Shown here piece by piece: positions 38,150 through 46,650 of a stretch of 64,000 nucleotides of DNA. Source of the DNA: Phycisphaerae bacterium (GTDB lineage Bacteria; Planctomycetota; Phycisphaerae; UBA1845; Fen-1342). The notes below the pieces were generated by a model. That model saw only the letters and a program-made list of their open reading frames with translations. It did not search any database and was not told the origin of the DNA. Position 1 is the stretch's first letter. Each line of letters opens with the position of its first letter. Position numbers and translations under genes: made by a program. The stretch spans positions 1 to 64,000 of the forward strand of contig JANQFV010000054.1 of assembly GCA_028277645.1 (NCBI GenBank), written 5' to 3'.

Positions 38150-41100
38150 ATGCAGCGGACACCACCTGACCAGCATCAAACAAGCACGAGCGCCCAGCCG
38201 CGTGGACGGGATTCCCACAACAGCCGCACCACATTGCTGCGCGCTGCGCCGGCCGTCGTGGCGCTGTGCGCAGCGCTGGTCTGCGCATCGACGTCGCATG
38301 CCGAGCCGCCGTCATTTCTGACCGCGCAGGGAACTCACTTCGTCGACGCCCACGGCAAGCCCGTGATCCTGAAGGGCTGCAATCTCGGGAGTTGGCTCAA
38401 CCTCGAGATGTGGATGCTGGACGTCAAAGACGACGTTCAATATCCGGATCAGTACACGATCGAGCGGATTCTCCAGCAGCGCTTCGGTGCGGCGGAAAAA
38501 GACCGCATCATGGATCTGCACCGCGCGAGCTGGATCACTGAACGCGACTTCGAGATCATCCAGTCGCTCGGCTTCAACTGCATCCGCGTGCCGTTCCACT
38601 ACAACATCATCGAGGATGACACGAATCCGCTGCACTTGAAGGAGGGTGCGTGGACGTGGTTTGACAAGATCATCAGACTCGCCGACGAGCACGGCCTTTA
38701 CGTCATTCTCGACCTGCACGCCGCCGCCGGCTGCCAAAACGAATTCGATCACTCAGGCAGACGGGAGTGGAACCGGCTCTGGGACGATCGCGCCTACTGG
38801 GAGCGCACCGCCTGGCTGTGGGAGCAGATCGCGCAGCGCTACGCCGACTCCCCCACCATCGCCGCTTATCAGCCCATCAACGAACCCTGGGGCGGCTCGC
38901 TCGAGCAACAGGTCGAGCTATTCGACTACCTGCACGATGCCATCCGCAAGCACGATGACCGCCACGTCATCATCGCCTCGGCCCACTACACGGGTTTCGG
39001 CCATCTCGGCAACCCGCGGGAGCACGGCTGGACGCACGTCGGCTTCTCGCAGAACTTCTATCCCGGGCTCTTCGGCGGCGGCTCGATCAGACCCGAGACA
39101 CACCGCAACCACCTGGCATGGCTCGACGACTGGCTCAAACCGAAGCTCGACGAACTCAACATCCCCTTCCTGGTCACGGAATTCAACGTCGTCTTCAACG
39201 CCGCCGGCAACGGCCCGATGATGCGTCGCCACTACGACGCATACGCCAAGCACGGCTGGGCTGCGACGATGTGGAGTTACAAGCTCATCACCAGTCCCAG
39301 CCGCAAGAACACCGGCGGTTGGTGGCTGCTCACGGACACTGGTCAGGAAAAAACCGGTGCCTGGTGGATCGTCACCAACAAGACATCCCTGCCGCCGGTC
39401 GAGTTCCGTACCGCGGGCAAGGCCGAGATCGAAAACTGGTTCCGCTCATTCGCGACCGTCGAATATGAGATGAACGAAGGGCTGCGTGCGGCGCTGACGG
39501 CGAAGGATCCGCCTGGCCCGATCTCGCCGGCGATCACGCCGATCATGACCACACCGCCGGCGCGCGAAGATCTGCCGGGCTGGACCGCGGTCGACGTCAA
39601 TCACGCCATGCCCGGCGGTCAGAAACTGCTTGCCGACGGTGCGATCGAGATCTATGCGGCTGGCGCCGACGTCTGGGGCAAGGAGGATCAGTTCCGCTTC
39701 CTCTACAAGAAAACGTCTGACGACTTCACGATCACGACCAACGTGGATGCGTTTACGTACACGGATACGTACGCCAAGGCCGGCCTGATGGTCCGGCAGT
39801 CGCTCGACAAAGACGCGGCGTTCGCAACCGTGGACACATTGCCCGACGGTGAAGTCGAGTTCGGCTGTCGCCCAGCCAAGGGCCAGGACGTGTGGACCAA
39901 GCTCGTGCTCGGCCCCGAACTGCCGAACGTGCAACTTAAGCTCGTGCGCAATGGCAATGTCATCGAACGCTACTTCGCTTGCGGCGGTGCGTGGGACCGA
40001 TTCGACAGTGTGACCGTCGGCAATCCCAGCGACGAGGTCTACGTTGGTCTGTTCTGCACAAGCCACGATAATCAGAATCTCGCGACCGCGCGGTTCTCGG
40101 ACATCACGTTCGAGACGCGCGCGGCCACGTACGCAGCGGGCGGTCAACCCAACTGCAAGCTGCCCAACGGTCAGTTCCTGCTCGGTAACAACAACTACCC
40201 CGCCATCTCGTACTCCGGTGACCGCAAGGTCGACCGTACAGCAGACAACACCCCAAGCGTCGAAGAGATCCGTGAAGACCTGAAGATCCTCTCGGCGATG
40301 GGCGTCAAGCTCCTGCGCACATACAACACGGCCGAGTTCCCGCAGTCCGAACGAATCCTCCAGATCATCCGCGAGATGAAAGCGGAGGATCCGAACTTCG
40401 AGATGTACGTCATGCTCGGCGCGTGGATCAACTGCAAAGGCGCCTTCACGCCGAAGACAGACCACAGCCAGGAAGACGCCGTCTGGAATAAGGGTGAGAT
40501 CGACAAGGCGATCGAGCTGGCCCAGGCTTACCCGGATATTGCCAAGATCATCGCGGTCGGTAACGAGGCGATGGTTCACTGGCAAGCCCACTTCGTACAC
40601 CCGTCGGTCATCCTCAGGTGGGTCAGGTATCTCAAGCAGGCGCAAGCCGACGGGCGCCTGCCCGGTGAAACGCTGATCACCACTTCCGAGAACTGGGCCG
40701 CGCTGGGTGGCGAAACGCAGTATCGCAACGCCGATCTGCTGGAACTACTCAGACAGATCGACTTCGTCTCGCTGCACACGTATGCGTTTCACGGAACACA
40801 CTACGACAAAGGCCTGCTGTGGGGCGCGACACCCGACGAGCTGAAGTTGCCGATCGCCGAGCAGGCGCGGCTCTCCATCGAACGTGCGGTTGCGAGACAG
40901 AAGTGGGAGTTCCAGGCCGTCGAGCGCTTCCTGCAGGAGAATAACATCAACAAGGCCATCCACATCGGCGAGACCGGATGGGCCACGCTCGACAATGCGC
41001 TCTACGGACCTGACGGAAGCTGCGCCGGCAATGAGTATCTCTCCAAGCTCTTCTATGATGCGGTGAAAGAGTGGACTACCGCCAAAAACCTGACCTGCTT

Positions 41101-42682
41101 CTACTTCGAAGCGTTCGACGAACCCTGGAAGAGCGGCGGCACGGCGGGTTCCGAGGGACACTTCGGACTGCTCACCGTCGATGGCCAGGCCAAGTACCCG
41201 CTCTGGGACTTGGTCGATGACGGTGTGTTCGATGGCCTGACGCGCGGCGGCAACTCGATCGTGAAGACGCATAACGGGAATGAGGAAGTTGTGCTGAGCA
41301 AGCTGAAGATGCCGCAGGCAAAGACTGGTCGAAAACTCGAGGTTCACCTGACCGCTCGCGATACCGACGATCGTCTGGCGGCGCTACCCGCCCTGCCGTT
41401 GCGCGAGGGTACCGGTGCGCCGGCCGCGGGACACGCCGTAGTCACGCTCGATCCGGACCAGACCTACCAGACCATTGTCGGATTCGGCGGCGCGTTCACC
41501 GAGGCGGCAGCGTACACGCTTTCCCGTATGCGCCCCGAGCTGCGCGACGAAGTGCTCAAGGCCTATTTCGACCCCAAGGAGGGCAACGGCTACACCGTCT
41601 GCCGCACGCACATCAACAGTTGCGACTTCTCCCTCACCAACTACGCGTACAACGAGACGCCCGGCGACTACGAATTGAAGCAGTTCGACATCTCCCGCGA
41701 CAAACGCTGGCTCATCCCGCTGATCAAGGATGCCCAGGCCATCGCGGATCAACCGATCCGACTGGTGGCCTCACCCTGGAGCCCGCCGGCGTGGATGAAG
41801 ACCAACGGCCAGATGAACCACGGCGGCAAGCTCAAGCCCGAGTGTCGCGCCGCCTGGGCGCTGTACTTCGCCAAGTACATCGAGGCGTACGCCGCCGAGG
41901 GCATCGACATATGGGGTGTAACCGTCCAGAACGAACCGGCGGCGACACAGGTGTGGGACTCGTGCCTCTATACGGCCGAGGAAGAGCGCGACTTTGTACG
42001 CGATCACCTCGGCCCGATGCTGGCTGAGCGTGGCCACGAAGACGTCAAGATCATCATCTGGGATCACAACAAGGACATCATCTACGAGCGGGCTGAGCCG
42101 GCGCTCTCCGATCCGGAAGCTGCGAAGTACATCTGGGGCGTCGGCTTTCACTGGTACACCGGCGATCACTTCGACCAGCTCGCTCGCGTTCACGACGCGT
42201 TTCCGCAGACCAACCTTCTGTTCACTGAAGGCTGCCAGGAAGGCGGTCTGCACCTGACCGACTGGGCGGTCGGCGAACGCTACGGCCACGACATCCTCGG
42301 CGATCTGAACCACTGGACCGTGGGCTGGATCGACTGGAACATGGTCCTCGACCAACGCGGCGGCCCCAACCACGTAGACAACCTCTGCGACGCGCCGATC
42401 ATCGCCGACACGGTGCGGCAGAAACTGTATTACGAGAACTCGTACTACTACCTCGGCCACTTCAGCCGGTCCATCCGCCCGGGCGCGGTGCGGATCGGGA
42501 GTGCGTCAAGCGATGAGAATCTGGAAGCGACAGCCTTCCGCAATACGGACGGTCGCATCGCCGTCGTTGTGCTGAACCGAACCGACGATGCGATCGACTA
42601 CCAGCTACAAGCCGGCAACGAGTCCGCAACGCTACAAAGCCCAGCGCACTCGATCATGACGCTGCTGTACGATCCCGAGTAG
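38150..42682 (+). CDS. secreted trimodular GH5-GH17-GH30 beta-glucanase
   Basis: This 1510-residue enzyme has GGAGAGG 8 bases before the ATG and a signal region ending near residue 51. The GH5 barrel (about 55-430) starts with ILKGCNLGSWLNLEMW; Glu245 in NEPWGG is the acid/base and Glu344 in TEFNVVF the nucleophile. A DUF1349/laminin-G-like sandwich (about 470-655) contains GADVWGKEDQFRF. The GH17 barrel (about 665-1045) has Glu806 in VGNEAM and Glu941 in HIGETGW. The GH30 barrel (about 1090-1505) has VGFGGAFTEAA, Glu1262 in VQNEPAA and Glu1360 in FTEGCQEG. All six catalytic glutamates are present in one frame. The mix suggests stepwise attack on beta-1,3-glucan with beta-1,6 branches. Confidence 0.92.
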   Translation: MQRTPPDQHQTSTSAQPRGRDSHNSRTTLLRAAPAVVALCAALVCASTSHAEPPSFLTAQGTHFVDAHGKPVILKGCNLGSWLNLEMWMLDVKDDVQYPDQYTIERILQQRFGAAEKDRIMDLHRASWITERDFEIIQSLGFNCIRVPFHYNIIEDDTNPLHLKEGAWTWFDKIIRLADEHGLYVILDLHAAAGCQNEFDHSGRREWNRLWDDRAYWERTAWLWEQIAQRYADSPTIAAYQPINEPWGGSLEQQVELFDYLHDAIRKHDDRHVIIASAHYTGFGHLGNPREHGWTHVGFSQNFYPGLFGGGSIRPETHRNHLAWLDDWLKPKLDELNIPFLVTEFNVVFNAAGNGPMMRRHYDAYAKHGWAATMWSYKLITSPSRKNTGGWWLLTDTGQEKTGAWWIVTNKTSLPPVEFRTAGKAEIENWFRSFATVEYEMNEGLRAALTAKDPPGPISPAITPIMTTPPAREDLPGWTAVDVNHAMPGGQKLLADGAIEIYAAGADVWGKEDQFRFLYKKTSDDFTITTNVDAFTYTDTYAKAGLMVRQSLDKDAAFATVDTLPDGEVEFGCRPAKGQDVWTKLVLGPELPNVQLKLVRNGNVIERYFACGGAWDRFDSVTVGNPSDEVYVGLFCTSHDNQNLATARFSDITFETRAATYAAGGQPNCKLPNGQFLLGNNNYPAISYSGDRKVDRTADNTPSVEEIREDLKILSAMGVKLLRTYNTAEFPQSERILQIIREMKAEDPNFEMYVMLGAWINCKGAFTPKTDHSQEDAVWNKGEIDKAIELAQAYPDIAKIIAVGNEAMVHWQAHFVHPSVILRWVRYLKQAQADGRLPGETLITTSENWAALGGETQYRNADLLELLRQIDFVSLHTYAFHGTHYDKGLLWGATPDELKLPIAEQARLSIERAVARQKWEFQAVERFLQENNINKAIHIGETGWATLDNALYGPDGSCAGNEYLSKLFYDAVKEWTTAKNLTCFYFEAFDEPWKSGGTAGSEGHFGLLTVDGQAKYPLWDLVDDGVFDGLTRGGNSIVKTHNGNEEVVLSKLKMPQAKTGRKLEVHLTARDTDDRLAALPALPLREGTGAPAAGHAVVTLDPDQTYQTIVGFGGAFTEAAAYTLSRMRPELRDEVLKAYFDPKEGNGYTVCRTHINSCDFSLTNYAYNETPGDYELKQFDISRDKRWLIPLIKDAQAIADQPIRLVASPWSPPAWMKTNGQMNHGGKLKPECRAAWALYFAKYIEAYAAEGIDIWGVTVQNEPAATQVWDSCLYTAEEERDFVRDHLGPMLAERGHEDVKIIIWDHNKDIIYERAEPALSDPEAAKYIWGVGFHWYTGDHFDQLARVHDAFPQTNLLFTEGCQEGGLHLTDWAVGERYGHDILGDLNHWTVGWIDWNMVLDQRGGPNHVDNLCDAPIIADTVRQKLYYENSYYYLGHFSRSIRPGAVRIGSASSDENLEATAFRNTDGRIAVVVLNRTDDAIDYQLQAGNESATLQSPAHSIMTLLYDPE

Positions 42683-42737
42683 CGCGATGCGCCTTCCTGC
42701 CACCGCTCTTGAGCAGTGCGAATTAGCCGCCGAAGTT

Positions 42738-42754
42738 ACTGCTGACACAGCAGT
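42738..42754. terminator. short hairpin between convergent genes
   Basis: ACTGCTG and CAGCAGT (7 bp stem, 3-base loop) lie between the GH5-GH17-GH30 stop and the GH16-like stop. There is no T-run on either side, so bidirectional termination is only a possibility. Confidence 0.3.
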
Positions 42755-42781
42755 GGCACACCGCTGTGCTATGTGAACTGC

Positions 42782-44323
42782 CTAGTTATCGCCGCTCCGT
42801 GTGAACTCGACGTAGTCGAGGTTGAGGCCCTCGCTCTCTACGACCATGCGCAGGACTTGTTCCCCCTTCGCCAGGCTCACGCCGCGGACTACGACGTCTG
42901 TGAAGTTCTGCCAATCGCCGGTGTTCGGAATCGGCAGCGGACCGGTGATGTTCGTGCCGTCGAGTTCGAGGTGGATGCGGGCCGTGTCGTTCGGCGACGC
43001 CACGCGACAGCGCACGTCATACTTCCCGGCCTCCGTCACCGCGACCGTGTAGCGTGTCCACTCGCCGGCGATCATCCAGCCGAGGTTGAACCCCCCAGCA
43101 CTGCACGGCTGGATGTCGACGCCGCAATCCAGGCGGTATGCACCGCCGTTGTTCGATGCATCGGTGTCGAAATACGCATCGTTCTTGCGGCTCTTGTCGA
43201 AGTCTTCCGCCTCAATGCGCCCTGGAATCGCCGCCGGTCTGCCATGAAACGGCGTAGGCGGGCAGCCCTTGCCGACAATGATCTCCGTGTTGTCGCTACG
43301 GCCGAACCCATCTTCGTCGACGGCCCGGGCGATTACGTCATAGCAGCCGTCCGCCGGCGACCACTCGAACGAAAACGGCTCATCGCGGTCCAACGCCAGT
43401 CGCTGATCACCGCTGTAGAACTCCACGCCGACAAGATTGTCATCCACATCCGACGCGTCCGCGCGGAGCGTTACGCTTTGGCCGGCGGACATGTTCGCGC
43501 CCGGCGCTGGGCTGATCAGCTCCACTTCCGGCGCGCGGTTGCCCTGCGCCTGGTAGACTCGAATCCAGTCGACTTCCATCGAATAAGGCCAGTTGTCGAG
43601 CTGTCCGGCATCAGGCGCCTCTACCGCCAGGCCGATCGCGACATAGAAGGGTCGGTCAAATGGTGCGGGATTGGGCGCCGCAGATGACCACCAGCGATCC
43701 TGCACCGCAGTCAGCTCATCGTCCACGTACCAGCGGATTTCGTACGGCTGCCACTCGACGGTGTAGACGTGAAAGTCCTCGTCCGGCTTAATCCCTGCAG
43801 TCTTCGGAGAGCGGTTCTCGACATGTGTGCCGCGCGGCCCTGATCCTCCGAAATGCAGGCCGGATGTCACTACACCGCCCGCAATGTTAATGTTAACGAT
43901 GTCGATCCCGCCACTGGCGGGCCAACTGCCGTACGTCAATTCCACCGGCAAGAGCGACACCTGCGGCCGCAGTCCGGGCACCGCCGGCGCTTTCATCCGC
44001 ACAGACACGCGCCCGTACGTGAGCGCACGCTTGCCGTATGTATGCACGCGCGCGGTCGTATACGCAGCCAGGTCATACGCCTCCTTCCGCGCCACGATGG
44101 TCAGGTAGCCATCGGAGACGCGCACGTTCTCCGGACGACCCGTGTAGAAACCGGCATCTCTGGCCGACCGCACCACACCGTGGTATGTGTCGCGTGTCCA
44201 ATTCGCCGCTTCGAGCGACACTCCGTCGAACTCATCCGCCCCGAGCAGTTCGTAACCCGCCCGGACCGCGGGAACGGCCACAGCAAGCAGGGTCACCAGG
44301 ATCAAGAGTCGCGTCGTACGCAT
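42782..44323 (-). CDS. GH16-fold protein lacking both catalytic glutamates, with Ig-like domain and CBM6
   Basis: The start is the ATG at 44323 (GGAG 7 bases upstream), giving a signal peptide MRTTRLLILVTLLAVAVPAVRA and 513 residues. Residues about 24-275 follow the GH16 sandwich closely (LLGADEFDG, FHVYTVEWQPYEIRWYVDDE, PFYVAIGLAV, MEVDWIRVYQ). But the active-site strand reads ASGGIDIVN where active enzymes have SGEIDIxE: Gly139 and Asn144 replace the nucleophile and acid/base, and only Asp141 remains. Both tryptophans of the usual GLWPAFWMLP are also gone (Arg119, Ser123). A bacterial Ig-like domain (about 280-370) and a well-formed CBM6 (about 385-510, RIEAEDFD through LNLDYVEF) follow. 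It is more likely a binding protein than an enzyme. Confidence 0.88.
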   Translation of the reverse strand: MRTTRLLILVTLLAVAVPAVRAGYELLGADEFDGVSLEAANWTRDTYHGVVRSARDAGFYTGRPENVRVSDGYLTIVARKEAYDLAAYTTARVHTYGKRALTYGRVSVRMKAPAVPGLRPQVSLLPVELTYGSWPASGGIDIVNINIAGGVVTSGLHFGGSGPRGTHVENRSPKTAGIKPDEDFHVYTVEWQPYEIRWYVDDELTAVQDRWWSSAAPNPAPFDRPFYVAIGLAVEAPDAGQLDNWPYSMEVDWIRVYQAQGNRAPEVELISPAPGANMSAGQSVTLRADASDVDDNLVGVEFYSGDQRLALDRDEPFSFEWSPADGCYDVIARAVDEDGFGRSDNTEIIVGKGCPPTPFHGRPAAIPGRIEAEDFDKSRKNDAYFDTDASNNGGAYRLDCGVDIQPCSAGGFNLGWMIAGEWTRYTVAVTEAGKYDVRCRVASPNDTARIHLELDGTNITGPLPIPNTGDWQNFTDVVVRGVSLAKGEQVLRMVVESEGLNLDYVEFTRSGDN

Positions 44324-44611
44324 AGAACTGCTCCGAGTTTCGTCATCCAGTCCGCGCCATCGTCGCATTCTCGGAAAGTCGGCAGTCTTCGGCAACCACC
44401 AACACGGCTTCAGTCACTCCAAAAATTACACCAGCGATTCGCGGAACCGCACGAGAGGTGCATCGTTCATTCAGCCAACCGTATCTCCTTCCGACCGCGG
44501 AATCTCCAGCAAACGACCGTACCGTATGGCTCTGGGAACAGATCGGCGCGCTCTCAGCACCCCGGTGCCGTCGCCGCGCCTGGGTTCGACTCTATCGCTT
44601 GGGCGCTTGAC

Positions 44612-45128
44612 GTGAACACCTACAACGCGAGCCCCAATAGTGGACTCATCTTCGGCGGTTTCGGCTGGCTGCAAGGTGGCCTGGGTGGTTATATCGACAT
44701 CGCCGCCACTTGCAGTTGGGAAGGACTCAATGGCGTCAGTTGGGAAGGCATCGGTGGAGCCGGCGGCTCGGTGGCAGTTCCCAGCTTCCCGGGGGGGTAC
44801 ACCGGCTCTCGCGCCCAACCCGTCGCGAGTCTTCTTGGCCGTCGGTGCTCGCGGCGGCGACGGCGGAATAGCCGTAGTTGCGGCCGGCAACGGCCGACTA
44901 AGCGGGCGGCTCGAATTGGCTGGAGGTCGTGGCGGAGACGGACTGGCGTATGGTGGAAACGGGGGTCACGGCGCCACGCCCGGCAAGGGCGGTCGCGCAA
45001 CCGTTTCGATAATCGTCGGCGGACGTGGCGGCGACGGCGCGGCCACGATTGTCCCGACGATCACTTCTCCCGGAGTCGATGGATTGACCGGCGAGACGTT
45101 CGATCCGGCGACCGACTGCTCAGAGTAG
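44612..45128 (+). pseudogene. Gly-rich exported-type protein remnant with a G-tract frameshift
   Basis: Two frames look like one Gly-rich protein. The first (VNTYNASPNSGLIFGGFG, WEGIGGAGGSVAVPSFPGG) runs to a tract of seven G (44791-44797). The second carries on from there as PNPSRVFLAVGARGGDGG, GGRGGDGLAYGGNGGHG and GRATVSIIVGGRGGDG, with a stop at 45128. Loss of one G joins them. The true start is not clear; GTG at 44612 is only the nearest codon and has no ribosome binding site. It may be a degraded gene or a homopolymer error. Confidence 0.35.
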
Positions 45129-45413
45129 ACGAAATCGTTGCGACCCAGGATCGACGCGCGCCTGAATGTTGGGTGTCTGCATCCACTGGTTCCTGCGCGG
45201 GCAGGAGAGCGGCGTGATCCAGCCGAACATCCACCACGCCACAGCGTGCGGACGATACTCTCCGCATTGACAGTTGTTCTTGCGCCCCCGACCTCACGCC
45301 CAATGTACTCCTCCCGACCACTCCGACGAGATTGCCCGAACCACATCGCTTAGAATGCGTCGGCCGGCGCCACTCGCCAGTCAAGTATGCATCGCCATCC
45401 GCGAGGAATCAGA

Positions 45414-46511
45414 ATGCCCACCGTAGCCGCAGCAGTGATGACCGCGCCGCACAAACCGATCGAAGTCCGCGAACTGCCCGAGCCGGAACTCGAACTGAAC
45501 GCAGCGTTGCTGCGAACAACGCTCAGCGAGGTCTGTGGCACAGACGTACACCTGCTCGAGGGCCGGCTGGCCGGCGTGCCATACCCGATCATTCCGGGAC
45601 ACGTGTCCGTCGGCGTGCTCGAGAAGATGCGCGGCGAGTTGCGAGACGTGCATGGTCGCCCGTTTGCCGAAGGCGACGCCGTCACGTTTCTCGATGTCCA
45701 CGGGACGTGCCACGCGTGTTGGCACTGCCTGGTCGCGAAGGCATCAACGCGTTGTCCGGAACGCCGGGTGTACGGGATCACCTATGGTCTGGCCGACGGC
45801 TTGACCGGTGGGTGGGCGCAGAAGATCCATCTGAAAGCCGGCGTTCATTGCATCCGGCTGGATGGCGTCGAACCACGCTTATTCATGGGCGGCGGTTGCG
45901 GGCTGCCGACGGCGCTGCACGCAGCGGACCAGGCAGACATTCAGCTCGGCGAAACTGTGCTGGTCCTTGGTGCGGGCCCCGTTGGACTGGCGGCAACAGC
46001 GCTCGCACACCTGCGTGGTGCCGGACAGGTCATGTGCATCGGCGCACCGGTAGCACGGCTCGCGGTCGCCGCACGGATGGGCGCGGCGGCCAGTCTCGAC
46101 ATCACATCCGCCTCAGAGACGGAACGGCAAGACTGGCTGCTCGAGCGGACCAGGGGACGCGGACCGGACGTGGTGATCGAAGCCACGGGCGCCCCGTGCG
46201 CAGTCGGACAGGCGCTGCGCTGGGTGCGCGACGCCGGTCGCGTCATCGTTGTCGGTCAATACACGAACACGGGCGCGGTCGAAATCAACCCACACCTCGA
46301 ACTGAATCGCAAGCACCTGCGCGTGCAGGGCGTCTGGGGATCGGACTTCTCACACTTTTATCGCGCGGTGCAGTTGCTGCGCGACCCGCGCGCCGCGGCA
46401 GCATTCGCCCACGTGACAACGACCGAACACCGGCTCACACAGATGAATGAGGCGCTGGCCGAGGTGGCGGCAGGCAACGCGATAAAAGCGCTGGTGCGGC
46501 CCGACGCTTAG
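45414..46511 (+). CDS. zinc-dependent alcohol dehydrogenase family (MDR) protein
   Basis: This 365-residue cytoplasmic oxidoreductase has GAGGA 6 bases before the ATG at 45414. The N-terminal GroES-like domain has Cys41 in EVCGTDVH and His63 as catalytic zinc ligands. The usual GHExxG reads GHVSVG here, so the conserved Glu is missing. The structural zinc loop CHACWHCLVAKASTRC has all four cysteines. The Rossmann domain has LVLGAGPVGLAATA. The protein is close to threonine/sorbitol dehydrogenase-like MDR members. The substrate cannot be told from the sequence. It is not clearly part of the glucan locus. Confidence 0.88.
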   Translation: MPTVAAAVMTAPHKPIEVRELPEPELELNAALLRTTLSEVCGTDVHLLEGRLAGVPYPIIPGHVSVGVLEKMRGELRDVHGRPFAEGDAVTFLDVHGTCHACWHCLVAKASTRCPERRVYGITYGLADGLTGGWAQKIHLKAGVHCIRLDGVEPRLFMGGGCGLPTALHAADQADIQLGETVLVLGAGPVGLAATALAHLRGAGQVMCIGAPVARLAVAARMGAAASLDITSASETERQDWLLERTRGRGPDVVIEATGAPCAVGQALRWVRDAGRVIVVGQYTNTGAVEINPHLELNRKHLRVQGVWGSDFSHFYRAVQLLRDPRAAAAFAHVTTTEHRLTQMNEALAEVAAGNAIKALVRPDA

Positions 46512-46650
46512 TGTTGGCACAGCGTTCTCATGGTGCCCTGTATCTAAGGCCTCTTGACGCCCGGGACGGGCGTGGACTGAAATGGGCCAGCTCGTTGCTC
46601 GACGTGCCGAACACTCAGAGCAGGAAATCGAACCGGCAGGCTCATTGCAC

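Noticed and set aside
39446..40645. Minus-strand open frame of 399 codons
   Set aside because: Antisense to the GH5-GH17-GH30 gene, with its catalytic motifs read on the other strand.
43853..44611. Upstream part of a plus-strand frame joined to the Gly-rich remnant
   Set aside because: It is antisense to the GH16-like gene as far as 44323 and then low in coding character; only the part near 44612 onward looks protein-like.
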